Assembly (NCBI GenBank): GCA_025617745.1
Contig: CM046854.1
Coordinates: 61,709,606 to 61,773,605 of the forward strand
DNA from: Heliocidaris erythrogramma
Lineage: Eukaryota; Echinodermata; Echinoidea; Camarodonta; Echinometridae
Length of the DNA stretch: 64,000 nt
Direction: 5' to 3'
Shown in pieces: positions 11,784 to 24,312 of the stretch. The position numbers were made by a program, and so were the translations under genes. Below the pieces are notes generated by a model. It ran no database searches. It saw only the letters and a program-made list of their open reading frames with translations, and was not told the DNA's origin. Every line of letters begins with the position of its first letter. Within the stretch, counting starts at the first letter, position 1.

Positions 11784-12979
11784 AGATGGGGGGCAAAAGA
11801 AATTGTTGGGGGCAAGGGCGGACAAACAAAATTTTCCACCCTTTTATTTTTTTCACTCCGAAAATTATTGGGGGCAACTGGGGGGCAAAGCTTCTGACTG
11901 GGGGGCAAATGCCCCCCCCCCCCATGCCCCCCGGTGCCGTCACTGATAACCGGGGGTTGTCAAATGAATGTATGAGGTTGCATGAATTCATAATGGAATG
12001 TTCATTTAAAATTCAAAGGTCTGGTCGGGCAGACAGTCCAGAATAGATTGTTTTTACGGGGGGGGGGGGGGGGGGGAGGCACAAGATGGCCATGCCCCAC
12101 CCCTTATTGGTGGGTGAGTAAGAAAATAGGAAGATGAATGAGGAAGATGAAAAAATATTCCCGGGAAAATGTAAATAGGGGTCAATTTTCGCAGACTCTG
12201 GTGGTTTCCTCCCCGGGGATAGGTGGGGGGGGGGGGTTAATTTCCTAAATTGCCTGGATAGGGGGTCCAATATCTCAGAAAATTCCCCGGGATAGGGGGT
12301 AAAACAAATTCCAACTTCTCCGGAATAGGGGGTCACTTTTGAAAAGGAGTTACGAGCATAGGCCTACCCCTTGTATGGGGAGTTGGGGGCCGGGTACAAA
12401 CGACCTTTTGATATGAGTTTTGACTTTTGATTGTGGGTATTGATAGAATGATAGTGGCATTAAAAGGTGTTTCTAACTTTGGAAAGATGATAAACACACC
12501 TTGGCTTATGTCAGCACATGTCTGTAACACAATTTCACAATATTTAACAGGTCACGCCAAAAAAATAAAAATAAATTAACAATCCTAGCTACGCCACTTG
12601 CCCTTTCTTCCCCGTGTGTTTTAATGCATAATTATTCAATTCTCCTATTTATTTTGCACAAATAATGATTTCCTTGTCAAAAGCATTTTTAGATACCGTT
12701 TTTTTATATTTTCTACATCCTAGACAAAAGAAAAACGAAAAAACCAGCAAGAGTACATTTTTCAAAAAAAATTCTAAAACGCCTGTTACAAAAGTCTACT
12801 CAACACACTCATTCGAGGAAAGCCCCCCCCGGTTGTCTCGAAGTGGCGCGTTCATTGAACTTCTCGCTGGGAACGCGTCCATTCGAGATAACCGGGGGGG
12901 CTTGTCTCGAAAGGGTGTGCCCGTTCCCGCTCCCATCCCGCTCCCATCCCGCTCCCGCACCCCACCCATTCGAGACAAG
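11441..12979. mobile_element. TU-like foldback element with hairpin-rich terminal repeats
   Basis: Inverted repeats of about 275 bp (11441-11715 and 12702-12979) bound a 1.5-kb element. Each arm contains tandem GGGAGCGGGAT units and is itself built of two hairpins. CTTGTCTCGAATGGG pairs with the inner TCGAGACAAG, and CCCCCGGTTATCTCG pairs with CGAGACAACCGGGGG. The TCTCGAA word recurs through both arms. Modular arms of tandem repeats plus a distinct inner domain are the described architecture of sea urchin TU elements. No transposase is seen. The core holds a nested hAT-like MITE (11721-11945) and G-rich repeats such as GGATAGGGGGT (12190-12330). No clean target duplication was found. Confidence 0.8.
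11721..11945. mobile_element. hAT-type MITE nested in the TU-like element
   Basis: It begins CAGTGGCGGCACCAGG and ends GGTGCCGTCACTG, flanked by the perfect 8-bp direct repeat ATAACCGG (11713-11720 and 11946-11953). CAGTGG termini plus an 8-bp duplication fit the hAT superfamily. The core is a G-run of about 30, a GGGGGCAA repeat and a C-run, with no ORF of meaning. Confidence 0.9.
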
Positions 12980-13544
12980 CCATAAGTGATAGTCTTTTGT
13001 TTGATGCTACTCCCAGGGTTTCGTATGAGTAACGATTTGGCTTGATTTTTTACTCAAATACAAATTTGTGGCAAATATTAATGACTACACACTAGAACAG
13101 ACAGAATGCAGATTTTGGCCTAATGCCATATGTTATGGCAAACAATTTTTGCAATATGAAACCAAGGTCGGATGACTGATTAAGTCTGCATTTTATTAGT
13201 AAAATTGTAAACCAGGACAAGATTTTTTTAAAAGCCAACACCCCACAGCTTTCACGGGACTTCTTCCGACACAAACCCATTAACTACATGTACACCTGGG
13301 TTGAGAGACACCAGTGTAAAATGAAATGCCTTGTTTGGGAGTAAATTTCCACCTCACGATGAGTAGAAAGTTGGACAGACATCTGCTCTCACAAAAACAA
13401 ACATCAAAACCTTGATTTTTAAAACGAATACATCCAAACCAATCTACACCTTATTTGGTATATAACGCATTTTCCCTGCAGTTACAAAATTACAAGGTGT
13501 ACATGATTTGCTCCACAAAGCATACATGGGCCCCCTTAAACAAT

Positions 13545-13630
13545 GATGTCGTCTGTTTGTAGCCAGAAGGACGTTAACTCTGTGTTAAAGTATGAGTTAA
13601 CGCCCTTCTGGCTCCAAACAGACGATGTAG
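13545..13630. repeat. GAGCCAGAAGG hairpin repeat, copy 1
   Basis: Arms of about 35 nt pair around a 13-nt loop: GTCTGTTTGTAGCCAGAAGG and AACTC on the left against GAGTTAACGCCC, TTCTGGCTCC and AAACAGACGAT on the right. This is one of five copies of the same 82-88 bp palindrome in the first 35 kb. Confidence 0.85.
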
Positions 13631-13759
13631 TGTGACTATTTTAACTCACATGTACGTATGTTGCATTTGTTAAAAGTATTTTGTTTGACTGATGTTTGCT
13701 TTTTAAAAAGATACAATGAAATTTTGCAAGATTAGGAAGTCACAGAATGCAAACAGATT

Positions 13760-14070
13760 GGCCCGTATTCTGAACTCCAGTTTAACTTAAACCATGGTTA
13801 AAATCTATGGTTTAACTATGGGTAGCCAGAAATGTCAAAACTTTGTTGATATTGTATGTTCCTTATGTTTACTGGATTCTGGTCTCGTGCTTTAATGGTC
13901 AAGAAAACTATTGTACTTATCATTCCTAGACATTATTTAAAAGATTGAGTACCAAAAATGCTGATAGATTGATATCTAATGTTAGAGATTTATGTCACAT
14001 TTGGCTTCCCATAGTTAAACCACACATTTAGACCATGGTTTAAGTTAAACCAGAGTGCAGAATACAGGCC
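13760..14070. mobile_element. CCCGTATTCTG..TTAAACCATGG MITE
   Basis: The left end GCCCGTATTCTGAACTCC and the right end CAGAATACAGGCC are inverted repeats, as are inner TTTAACTTAAACCATGG and CCATGGTTTAAGTTAAA. A further pair (GGTTTAACTATGGG and CCCATAGTTAAACC) lies inside. About 310 bp, non-coding. A related element with similar GTATTCATGAA ends is at 34773-35288. Confidence 0.8.
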
Positions 14071-14255
14071 ATTGATAAGAGACATTTTTGATGGAGTTGT
14101 GCTCTGAAGAGACAGAGAGTAATAATAATGTGCATTCCCTGATATTCAAGACAGCTATGTGGAAAGTGCTAAATTTCAAAAAGAAATATCACAATGCTCT
14201 TTTGGTGACTTTTTTTGGCAAAGTTTCAGGCCTTGATGAAATCCTGTGCACTTAC

Positions 14256-14312
14256 TAGGCGTAGTCATACCAGTATTCCCTTCTTTTGTTGTCGATGAAG
14301 ATGTCGTTGCAC
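14256..14312 (-). CDS. Stalk exon, Ser/Thr-rich, 57 nt
   Basis: Minus-strand exon with acceptor TACAAG|GTGCAAC and a consensus donor CCTA|GTAAGT. It is phase 1 at both ends. It reads A-T-T-S-S-S-T-T-K-E-G-N-T-G-M-T-T-P, a sequence expected to be O-glycosylated. Direct joining to the membrane exon keeps the frame and gives a Ser at the junction. The match of phase, composition and strand with exons at 35413, 40499 and 42066 is what makes this call convincing despite its size. Confidence 0.75.
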
Positions 14313-16481
14313 CTTGTACAGGGAGACAAAGATGGCTTAAATCATGGCAAAAAGTTGCATATATTTACATAATCCTATTAATTTATCATTCTCCTGTTCT
14401 ATTTTTAATAAAGAAGAGCAGATAACTACTTAACTAGATATTTTCAATCCATGTGCACGTTTGGAGAAAGTATAGAATACCAAAACACCCAAGAAATATG
14501 CAAGAAACAGTATAGACTGTGATAAATGACTAGATATAATTGTTTTACCAAAATGCTGAAAAAGCAAGGTGGTTTGTATACATGTAGGGCATGTTGAGGA
14601 ACTAGGCCTTATGTTTTATTTAAACTTTTCAAGAACTAGACGATTCTAATTGGCTAACGGTCAGTCTTTTGAACAATATGTGCAAGCAACGATGATCTTA
14701 ATTGGCCATTACCACTTTGCAATGGATTACAGACTTTTGTGTTACAGGGCACTGGTTGAAAACAAAATATCATGAATGAATGAACCTTAAAATGTAAAGT
14801 TTCCATTTTTATTTTTATTTTTTTACTTTGATTCATTTTATAATTTTGATTTAGCATATTTTCCCAGGATAACTTTTCCAATGTATCATGTACTCATAAC
14901 TCATTTCTGTTCTAGGAAGGAATTCATAACTACTTTTAGACCATACATGAACATTAAATAAAACGTTAACATTTTTGAGCGGCATTTGCTGCCAAAGGGT
15001 TGGCAGGGCTCAAAGTGGCATTAAACTGGCAGAATTTGAACAGCATCATCTTACAGTGGTTGCTAAATTAAGATTATCATTTGAAAATCAATTGCATTTT
15101 ATTTTGAATTTGACACACAACTTGTTCGGATAATAGGCAAATTTTATATTTCAAACTATTATTTTTGACTTGGCATCTTGGAAAATTGTGTGCAAGTATC
15201 AAATCCTGTTGAAAGATGGCGCTATTGAGGAGCTCCTGTTTACTGTCAATTTAAAAGGACTGACCAGGATTCATCCAGAAATGTTTTCTGGGTGACTTCA
15301 TGTACATGTCTTCTCTACTAAGTAGACAACAATGAGTTGATGATAATCAAGACATAAAAACCTCCTTTCAGCAACCTGGTTCATAAACAAAGAATTGGTC
15401 TACATAAAGTTCACACTAAAACCCCCTGAATACATTAAATTCACAATAAAACCCTCTGAATCAAGGCTTCATTCCTGCAAATTAGGTTGGTACCATGATA
15501 GACTATCTTGTACAGTAAGGATTCCTTGACATTGCATGCCAATGGGGTCAACACTGTCAGAAGTAACAAATTATCACCACTTATGATGGAGGACAGAAAA
15601 CACAACTCAATTACTCCAAGAGCTTCAAGTACATCTGTTTGGAAATTGAAAGTGATGTTGTAGTTTCATTTTTACTCTCATTCTGTTTCTATTTGTTTTT
15701 CAATTAAATATCATTTTTTGTAGTTGTTAGAATCTCCTCTGACACTCTGCTGTATATATAAGCAAAAGTTTTATGGGGTTTTGAGGGGAATAAAAGGGGC
15801 AAAAAATATGAAATCATTCATCTCTTATCTAACATGATACTGAACACTAGACTAGAAAGAGGAAGTTCGGAGCAAAATTGTGGGCCCTTATCATAACATG
15901 TCCTTAACATTGTAAAGAAAACAAATTTCTATTAAAAGCACAGAGCATGTTATAGAAATCAATGTGTACATGGGCTGTGTCATACCTCTGAACCAGGAAA
16001 TAAGAAATTTAAAAAGAAATGCTCCAAATTAACCTGTGATCAGTCGACAGTTTCCACTTAAATTAGGCCTACACATGTACATGAATGACTACAATTAAAA
16101 CTATCAAACTAAAATGCTAAACTGAGAAGGTTTAAGGTTCACCATGTGGTTAGTCCTGAAAAGGACTGGTGAGTATGAAGAAGAAAGTGGAGAAAAGTTG
16201 AGAGGAGAAGAAATGGAAAGGCGAGATAGAAATTCAGAGAATGTATATAGAAGTAACTTTCTTGAAAGTGTGAAGGACTGTAAACCAGATGAGAAGGCCG
16301 AGAGAAGGAAGCTAAACTTCCTTGAAGATTGCAAAGGTTGCCTGACATAATTATTAAATGCAGGGCCTGGTATAATCATACATGAAGGTACAGCAGACTG
16401 TTCAGACAACAGATCTAGTTCTCATAAACTTTGAAAGACAGAATATAACTCTAGCTATACAACAATCTCGCAAACAGGAAG

Positions 16482-16566
16482 ATATTATCTGTTTGGGGCC
16501 AGAAGGGCATTAACTCACACCTTTTGTACAGAGTCAATGCCTTTCTGGCTCCAAACAGGAGAATAT
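16482..16566. repeat. GAGCCAGAAGG hairpin repeat, copy 2
   Basis: The left arm ATTATCTGTTTGGGGCCAG and AAGGGCATTAACTC pairs with GAGTCAATGCC, TTTCTGGCTCC and AAACAGGAGAAT. The loop is about 14 nt. It has the same layout as copies 1, 3, 4 and 5, with private substitutions. Confidence 0.85.
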
Positions 16567-18112
16567 AGCCAGCATGAGTAAACTCATCAAGTAGACTTTA
16601 TCCAATGTTTCTTCTCTACAAACAAATACACCTACATTGTCAATAAGGAAATAACACAGAACCAACACATGCTAAAAACCTATAATCACTTGTACACCTT
16701 TGTATATTTGAGTGATCTAACCCTTTAAGACCATTCCTATACATATACTTAGTCAATAAAGATAGCACATAGCTGTGTACAGACTACAAAGACATGCTTA
16801 ACAAGTTGGTAAGCCCTATTATACTTGAGTGATCTCCCCCTTTAAGACCATGGACTGCTGTTCACAGTTACACAGCGCTCAGGAAATCTATTCCTCTATT
16901 GACTAATAACAGTGGTTAGTGCACTTTGAACCCTACAGTCCTACTCAGAGCTTTTCATGTACTGCCCGCCCAGTCACACTAGCAGACTTCCCTGCTGGAA
17001 ACCAAAGTGACTGTATCTCGATTCCTATCAATAATAAAAGCCACCCTATCTTGGGGAGTATTTCCTACATCCCTCTCCCCTGGAATGTTTCAACTGATAA
17101 TCAATCCCTTAATTCCTGTTCTGTACTGAGTAACTTATGATTATTTGATAGCAGTACCTGCCAAATAAAGGCAACTGTTTTACCCAACAGATTTCCTACT
17201 TCTAAAATTTCCAAAGCCACAAATATCACATTTACTTTTTGTGTAGCTAGGTGGTCAGCAGAAAGACTATTTACGTCCACAGCTGAGGAAATTTACTTTC
17301 ATAATCATATTTCTCCAGGATATTTCTTCTCTGAACAGCCTGATTTATATTTAGCCAAGTATTGATGCTGAAGATAAATTATTAGTACTGGCCCAAACAA
17401 AAGCTTGAATCTGATTATGATTACTATTTCTTCAGAGAAGAAATCTTGGATGAATGTCAAGTTTATTTTGCTTGCCAATGCTATCAAGGAAATGCAGGAC
17501 ACTGGACATATGTTACCAATAAATTCCTGGACAAATTCCCATTTAAAAGGGCTGCTTTACAATGAACTGAAACCAACCGCTTTCATATTTTCTACATCAA
17601 TATAATTAGAACTAACAAATCGCAAATAGTCATTTTTGTGGGAATCAATTGAAAAATAAATATAGGACACTAAAAATTGAATTATAAAGGGTGAACTTCT
17701 TCAAAGTTTCTAAACTAATTCTGTAATAATAACGGGCACATCTGCCCAGTATTTCAATGAGGTTTGAACAAAACCCCATACTCGTATTTGATGTAAGTTC
17801 AATGTTCTGAAATAGCATTTTGACTCAAACATATGCATGTAGACCCTAAAAGTAATAGAGCTTTATATAAATTTGCTTACTCATCCTAAAATAGCTTTCT
17901 TATTTGGTCATTTCCTATAAACTAGGATACATGTCAAACCACAAACACATTCAAAGAAGCTACATGTACAAGCTACAGGCTATATCCTGGTTTGCTTTCA
18001 TTGTTTGTGTTTGTGACATCACAATGGGCAACACCCTACTTTTATGATTACGTAGTCTGTTATACTCACTGCATACTATAGGCTTCTATTATGTGGGTGT
18101 CCATGAGGGTAA

Positions 18113-18139
18113 TACCATGAAGTTTGTAGCTTCATGGTA
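18113..18139. repeat. Perfect 10-bp stem hairpin
   Basis: TACCATGAAG, a 7-nt loop, then CTTCATGGTA. It is too short and too isolated for a functional call and is listed only as structure. Confidence 0.5.
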
Positions 18140-18339
18140 ATACAAATGGATGCGGTCATTGTAATGGTCCCGAATTGCCTAGTTGAAGGGCCAATTTGGA
18201 CTAAAAATTTAAAGATAGAATGTTTATGCCACTTCCTAAATGTTGCTGGGAGAGGTTGACTGTGCACATGTACATGTAGTTACATAGGTATAATTATGCA
18301 TTGTGAGTATTTTTAATCATGAAAATAACAAATTGACTC

Positions 18340-18592
18340 ATTTTTGCTGGAAATACAGTGCAAGAACTGGACACAGAAATGGGTACATGCGACTACATAC
18401 AAACGTGTGACATCAGAATTTGCTTTGAAACTATGAAGACTTTTCAACAAGATCGTTTCATGTGAAATTTCTACTTTAAATGATACATGTACGTGCAAAA
18501 TGTACATCTAATTCTTCCACATGGGACTAAAAATAATGAGAAAGCTAACAAATCAATTGTCACGTTTACTGGAACTCAACCTTCCCTTTAAA
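18340..18592 (-). mobile_element. TTAAAGA-family MITE, copy c (inverted, partial)
   Basis: Contains ACACAGAAATGGGTACATGC and GGAACTCAACCTTCCC, ending TTTAAA at 18591. These match the reverse complement of the 32198-32584 element. Its left part is diverged. Confidence 0.7.
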
Positions 18593-18951
18593 CTTCACAA
18601 CTTCCTGTCAGTCTCATGGAGAAGAAAAACCACAAAACTGTTGTTCTTGGTCTTGCTCTCTCACCCCTAACCCTGAAAAAATTGTATCATTTGGGACTCA
18701 GTCAAGTTTATCCCCTACGTAAATAATAACATGTATGAAAGCTAACCATTACATGTAACTAGTTCCTAGTATAAAAAAGTAGGTAAACTTGAATTGTGTT
18801 GATGCCTTAGTCACTTGAATCACTCTTTAATATTCATAATAACCAGAAATTAATCATTCTTTCTGTAATTCCTAAAAGCAAGTTATTCATTAGGACTGCA
18901 TGTGGGTGTTGTATTTAATCATCCATCAATTAGAAGAGCCAAATATTTGTT

Positions 18952-19212
18952 TATTACAAACTGAGTACATAAACCAGTCACTGGTACAAATATGTGGTTG
19001 GATTGTTTCCCCCTAAAGCATGCAACCATCAATTCTAGGACCTAATAGGCCTGCATGTATGTGTGTAGTATAAGCTACCCACCATTACATTACAAATTGA
19101 GTACATAAACCGTTCACTGGTACAAATACATGTACGTGGTTGGATTTTTTCCCCCTAAAGCATGCAACCATAATTCTAGGACCTACATGTATGTGTGTAG
19201 TATAAGCTGCCT
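18952..19212. repeat. Two-copy tandem duplication, about 127-bp unit
   Basis: 18952-19075 is repeated at 19086-19212. Shared blocks include GAGTACATAAACC, GTCACTGGTACAAATA, CCCCCTAAAGCATGCAACCA and TGTATGTGTGTAGTATAAGC. The second copy has a small ACATGTAC insertion. Low divergence points to a recent local duplication. Confidence 0.85.
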
Positions 19213-19763
19213 ACCAGGTCAATATGACAGAGATTCCCTTCTAAAATAATGTTTTCCTAATATGTATGGTTTATCATAGAATTAGCACCCTACATGCACG
19301 TACATTGTTTACACTTTCTCTTGGTATCATTACCCCCCCCCCCCCCCCAAGAGAAGAAAAATGCAGGTACAATAGGATTTACCGGTAAACAGTGTTTAAC
19401 ATACTTATGCCACTGATGAAGTAGACTCATAAAATGAAATGAAACATGTCTGCATCATTCTTGGAGTTTGAAAATTAAGTAATTAAAAACACTAATACAA
19501 TATTTGTGCCCACATTATTATCCTGTTTTACAGTACTTGTGCAGATAATATCAACTATCATACTTGGTAATAAATGTAAATGCTACGTAAATGAAGAGAA
19601 GCAAGTGGGAATGCATGTCTTCAAAGTCTTACTTATCCCCCCCTGGTGCCCCTCACAATACACTATCTTTATTAATAAATTGAGGAGGAGAAGATACAAG
19701 GAGGAGAAGGAGGAGAAGGAGGAGGAGGAGGAGGACACATACTCTATGCCAATCTATGTAATA

Positions 19764-19912
19764 CTACAGTTGACTTTGCATAAGCCAAATCTGTTGGGAC
19801 TTGTGCAAAATTTGACTTAGGAAATATAATTACGAATATTTTGCATAGTTTGGTCAAAAAAATATTCGACTTATGAAAAGTTTGACTTATGCGACTTCAA
19901 GTTATGCAAGGT
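19764..19912. mobile_element. Foldback MITE, TTTGCATAAG/CTTATGCG arms
   Basis: ACAGTTGACTTTGCATAAGC on the left is answered by GACTTATGCGACTTCAAG and TTATGCAAGG on the right. An inner pair (TTGACTTAGG, TTCGACTTATG) adds structure. It directly abuts the hairpin repeat at 19913. Confidence 0.65.
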
Positions 19913-19994
19913 ATATCTTCTGTTTGGAGCCAGAACTTTTAACTCTGTAATTTACCACAGAGTTAACGTCCTTCTGGTTCCAAACCGATGATAT
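19913..19994. repeat. GAGCCAGAAGG hairpin repeat, copy 3
   Basis: The left arm TCTGTTTGGAGCCAGAAC and TTTTAACTCTG faces CAGAGTTAACGTCC, TTCTGGTTCC and AAACCGATG. The loop is about 7-11 nt. It is the most mismatched inner arm of the five copies. Confidence 0.8.
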
Positions 19995-19996
19995 GA

Positions 19997-20000
<4 letters not shown>

Positions 20001-20029
<29 letters not shown>
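20001..20029. repeat. (GA)n microsatellite
   Basis: About 13 GA units followed by AAAAG. Around it (19681-20320), GGA-rich and GAGAG-rich sequence and two similar CATTCAACCTTAC..GGCTTATCC blocks suggest an older duplication. Confidence 0.8.
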
Positions 20030-20033
<4 letters not shown>

Positions 20034-20947
20034 ACTTTGTGGGAACTCGTCCCTTCATATTCAACCTTACTGGCTTATCCAAGTGCCTCTCTTCACACTA
20101 CTATTATATCTTTATGAATGAAAGAGAGTAGAGGAGGATGCAATGTACTTTACGCAATACTAAATGAAAAGAGAGCAAGAGAGACAGAGAGAAGTCTGTA
20201 AGAACTAGTGCCCTTCGAATTCAACCTTACCGGCTTATCCCTATGCCTCTCTACAAACACCATCTTTATGAATGAAAGCGAGTAGGAGGATTGAGGAGGA
20301 GGAGGAGGAGGATGACAGACTCATCCATGCACTTGACCTCCGAGGATTGACCCCAGGGTCACCAGGGTCATCCCACTGAACCATCCTCTCTGCTTCTATA
20401 TATAAAACTGACAAGGCTTGGCTGGCATGGGAATATGAAATTGATCTTACTTATCCCGGAAAATGCAACCACTAAATTCATCATAAAGATCTTGTGGTTA
20501 TGGAGGTTACAGAGAAATCGTTATATCATTGCAGCTCATATTTAGCACATTCCAAAGCCATTCATAACCATAACGATAATTACATATAAAATTACACGTT
20601 CTTGCTCAAAATTGGTGTTACTGCAAAAAACAAACATACAAACAAAATTCTCGTACTTCGTAGTACAAGTATCTTAAAAAGTTGGATTGTTATTCGTCTA
20701 ATTGGTTAATCGAAAGTTTGTGAAATGCCATCTTTGATTTGCCTAACAGTCCATGCATGTATTTCCATTGGGTTTTTTGTTTCATTATAAGCTACATGTA
20801 TATTAGCTTGACCTTGTATGAAGCAATGTGTTAAAATACTGAAATATATTATATCTTGATATATACATGTATATCATTCCTTTCTTTTCCCAATGTGTCA
20901 TGCTATCTTTCTTTCTCTTCCTCTCTCACTTCCCTTTCTCTATGAGG

Positions 20948-21040
20948 GATAATAATAATAATATTGGGTATTTTTATAGCGCTCATATCCACCACGTATA
21001 AGGTGCTCAAGGCGCTCCAATATTACCAGTTGGTGTTATC
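20948..21040 (-). repeat. Non-LTR/SINE tail fragment
   Basis: (AAT)n followed by TTTTTATAGCGCTCATATCC and AAGGCGCTCCAATATTACC. The GCGCT words beside an (AAT)n tail are typical of echinoderm and mollusc SINE/LINE 3' ends, here in minus orientation. No 5' part is present. Confidence 0.5.
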
Positions 21041-21854
21041 ATGTAGGGTCCATGGTTTTACCCATATAACTTGAAAAGAGATCCAGACACATTGAAGCCC
21101 CATATGTTTTGTACACTATAAAGCATGAAAAACCCAGAAATCAGGCAAATGACTATCAACTATAATCAGTTTATATTTGATTCTCTTTTTTCTCTCTCCA
21201 AACTGAAGGAAATTAGCGCCCCCTCTCTCTCCCTTTCTTTCTCCCAGAGTTGAAAGGACAATCAGGAATATAGGCCTAATATCAATTGTTTACCATCCTA
21301 AAGAGCTGAAATAGAAAGAGTTCATTCTAATGCTACAAGTTACAGGTCTTGTGATAGAAGCTAAAAATCAATAAGTCAATATGCTTTGAGCCATTGACTA
21401 AACCACTGACCTAACCTCAGGCATTAATTGGTCCACAGCTAAGCTATGGATTACTACAACAAGCTTTAAGGTTATAAGGGATCACCACAAATTGAAAACG
21501 ATGCTCAAAATATTTCAGCTTGATGGAATGACACAAGGTATGACACATTCATCAAACACATTTATTGCTAAAGGTAAATGTCCTTGTTGAATGTTGACTC
21601 AGTATGGTCCTTTGAAAAGAATTTAATCAAGTATGATTAGCAACATGTAGTACATGTATATAAAAAGGTACAGGGGCTTCGAATGCAGGTATTAAAATAT
21701 TCTTACTGGTTGTTTTCGTCTTTCTTTTGGTTCAGTTCATAATGAAGTAGGCCTCCAACAAGAAAATACATTTTCAATGTGCCTTAAATTTTACGAATAT
21801 CATTCAATATCAATCAAAAAACCTTTACACATTGAAATAATGCATGATTTTTAT

Positions 21855-22036
21855 GTACAATCAAGCCTGCTTTAGTGACCACCTGTATAGAAAGACCACC
21901 TGTCTATAAAGACCACCATTTTTGTTTCCCTTGAACAACGTTTCTCATTGAAATGTGTATGTGTATTGAAGGAACCTGTCCATAAAGACGGCTTTTATTG
22001 TCTCCCTTGTGTGGTCTTTATACATGTTTCACTGTA
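21855..22036. mobile_element. AAAGACCACC foldback MITE, copy 1
   Basis: Starts TACAATCAAGCCTGCTTTAG, ends CATGTTTCACTGTA, and repeats AAAGACCACC and TGTGGTCTTTATA in opposite orientations. TA borders suggest Tc1/mariner mobilisation. A second copy is at 29655-29849. Confidence 0.8.
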
Positions 22037-24312
22037 CATGTTTTAAACAAAAGTGGACATAATTTCCACCAGTTTGTCAGCACAAACTTTAATCAGTGAG
22101 TGAGATGTAATGTATGAGGAAGTTGTATCAAACAAGGAAATCTGTGTTTCTTGGAGGTCATCTATTTCAAGGTTGCAATTATTGTCCAAAGAATATAAAC
22201 ATGACTCATTCTCAAGACAACCTCAGAAAAACGCAACCAACAATAAATTAGCCTTTGGGTGTGCACAGGAGGGACACCATACTTGGGGCTATTTTTGGAA
22301 ATCGTGGAAACAATGGCTGCTTTCAGTATCACATGATACCTTACACCTACAAGTATGATGTGAGCTAAAAATGGTCTGCACAGTGTTAATGATTGGTATA
22401 ATAGTTCCTTGCGTATGCTATTGTTACTTTAGCCTTTGGGGTGTTCAGCAGATATATAATGATACTCGGTGGTGGTGGTGATGATGGAGGGGGACTGGGG
22501 TTTATTTTTTTAAAAGTGCTTTCAAGATCAAACAAGATCAAATGACACATGGCAGTCAGACACCGAGTTGGTGTCAACTAAAATGGCATACCCAATATAC
22601 ACTTTACTAATGATTTACTATTTTAGTTCCTGGTATAGTGACTATTGTTACTCTCTTTCATGGTGTACTATAACCCCACTATTGTGACCCACACCCACTG
22701 AGAGCTACTATGAATACATCCTAGTCTGGCTTTTAAGACCCTATTTAAGGTTACAAGGGCACAAGAAATTCAAATGCTGTATCTTTCCATGTAAAATGTC
22801 AATACTACATAAGGATAGGCCTACATGTACATACTTGAACTTGAAGATTCTCGCGATGCGATGTATAGGTTCTAAACATACACGCCAGAGTAATCTACCT
22901 TCAGTGCCAAAGTATTAATACATTCCTTATCTGAATGAATTCAATTAATTTGAAGGATATAATTACACAATACAATACAATACAATAAGCATTTAGTACG
23001 CCCTTCCCATAAGGCTCGGAGCATTTACAAAATATTTAAATTATAGAACACATTATATTTTTTTTATATAAACACAAATCAGAAAACTCTTCAATCGTCG
23101 ATGTGGGAAACTACCAGATGGTTTTATGGAGACAAAATGTAAATGAATGTACCTGTTACAAAGTTTGATAGGGGATTTAAAATAAATATGATTTCACAGC
23201 TTTTTAAAAAGTCTTTATGTGGTCTGAAATTCATCAATTAAGTAGGCCTGGATCGAACAATACTACGCAGAAGTAGGCCTATGGCAGTTTATCCCTATAT
23301 TCAGTTATCCTTAATACATGTAATTCAGTTAGAATAAAGTACGACTTTTCTCTCAGAGATTCTATAACGAAAGAGATACATGTATGTAAGAGAATACAAC
23401 AGGTTTTGGGGATAAGACTAATTCAATGCATACCAGTTCTTTACTACACATCATGCATGCCCTGGTGCTTGTATTATTATGACTGTGTGTGAGTCAGACA
23501 ACATGTGTATTCCTATGTGTGTGTCTCTGTGTACATGTGCAGCACAGTAGTAAGGGCCAACACCCACCCATCACAATGATCTAGTATTCAACGAATGCTA
23601 AATTGCCGTTGAGCTAAAGGCGGGCTATCACTGCACCCAGTATCTGTGTGATTTGTTATTGACGTGAATGCCTAAAAGAGACACATTACTGCAGTATGCA
23701 TTTAAGACTAATAAATGTATGTACGGGTAGGCTACAAATACCATTACATTCACATATATATATATATGAAATGTATTGAACAATGCTAAAGTAATGATAC
23801 ATAAGACACAACTACATGTACATATAAGTACAGTACTTGAAGATTAATTGTAATATTTAGGCCTACACAAGTGACAGAACCTGTCGGCAAAATTATTGCA
23901 GGAAGTTCTTTTCAGAAATGACCCCCTTAACACTCGCTAATTGCTTTATTATGAAAAGTTTAATATGAGTCTTTCAGAAATAAAATTAAAGATAAATAAT
24001 GATAAACATGAAAGTGATAGTTATGAGCATTCACTTGAAGAATGCTCTACATGTAGAGTGATTTGGGGAATACCCACCTTCCATGTCACAAGCAATGACA
24101 TGTGATGGTTAGCAAGAAATTCCTACGAAGGAAAGGGGCCTATAACAGGAGTATTTCTTTTGCAATAACTTCCTTCAAGATAGATTTTCACCACACCCTA
24201 GAGGCATGTGTGGAACTATGAGTAACATTCACAGACAATGTCTCATTCAAGGCTACATGAAATCCCCTTCCAATCTATAAATAAATATATGTAGGCCTAC
24301 ACTTTATAAGGG

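Larger units (their letters stand above)
3474..14255 (-). other. Intron between last stalk exon and membrane exon
   Basis: About 10.8 kb with canonical GTAAGT start and TATATAG end. Annotated repeats occur at 3818-3966, 5179-5997, 6132-6342, 9711-9806, 10032-10350, 10550-10655, 11441-12979, 13545-13630 and 13760-14070. Nothing convincing was found in the remaining AT-rich parts (3967-5178, 6343-9710, 10656-11440, 12980-13544). Other exons of the same gene could be hidden here because stalk exons are only 27-57 nt. Confidence 0.6.

Noticed and set aside
11398-12336. Pro/Gly-rich frames of 107-197 codons
   Set aside because: They run through G/C homopolymers and the terminal repeats of the TU-like element; the mirrored frames at 12665-12985 are the other arm.
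16144-16350. Charged 68-codon frame (Glu/Arg/Lys-rich)
   Set aside because: Purine-rich sequence with overlapping frames on both strands; no splice sites or motif.
22386-22577. Pro-rich minus-strand stretch as another stalk exon
   Set aside because: The CCCCAG acceptor is plausible, but no GT donor follows the Pro/Ser codons; the composition comes from a GGTGGT repeat.
23540-23640. Possible tRNA-like SINE head (TAGCTCAACGGCAA in reverse)
   Set aside because: No B-box at the right distance and no SINE body or tail.
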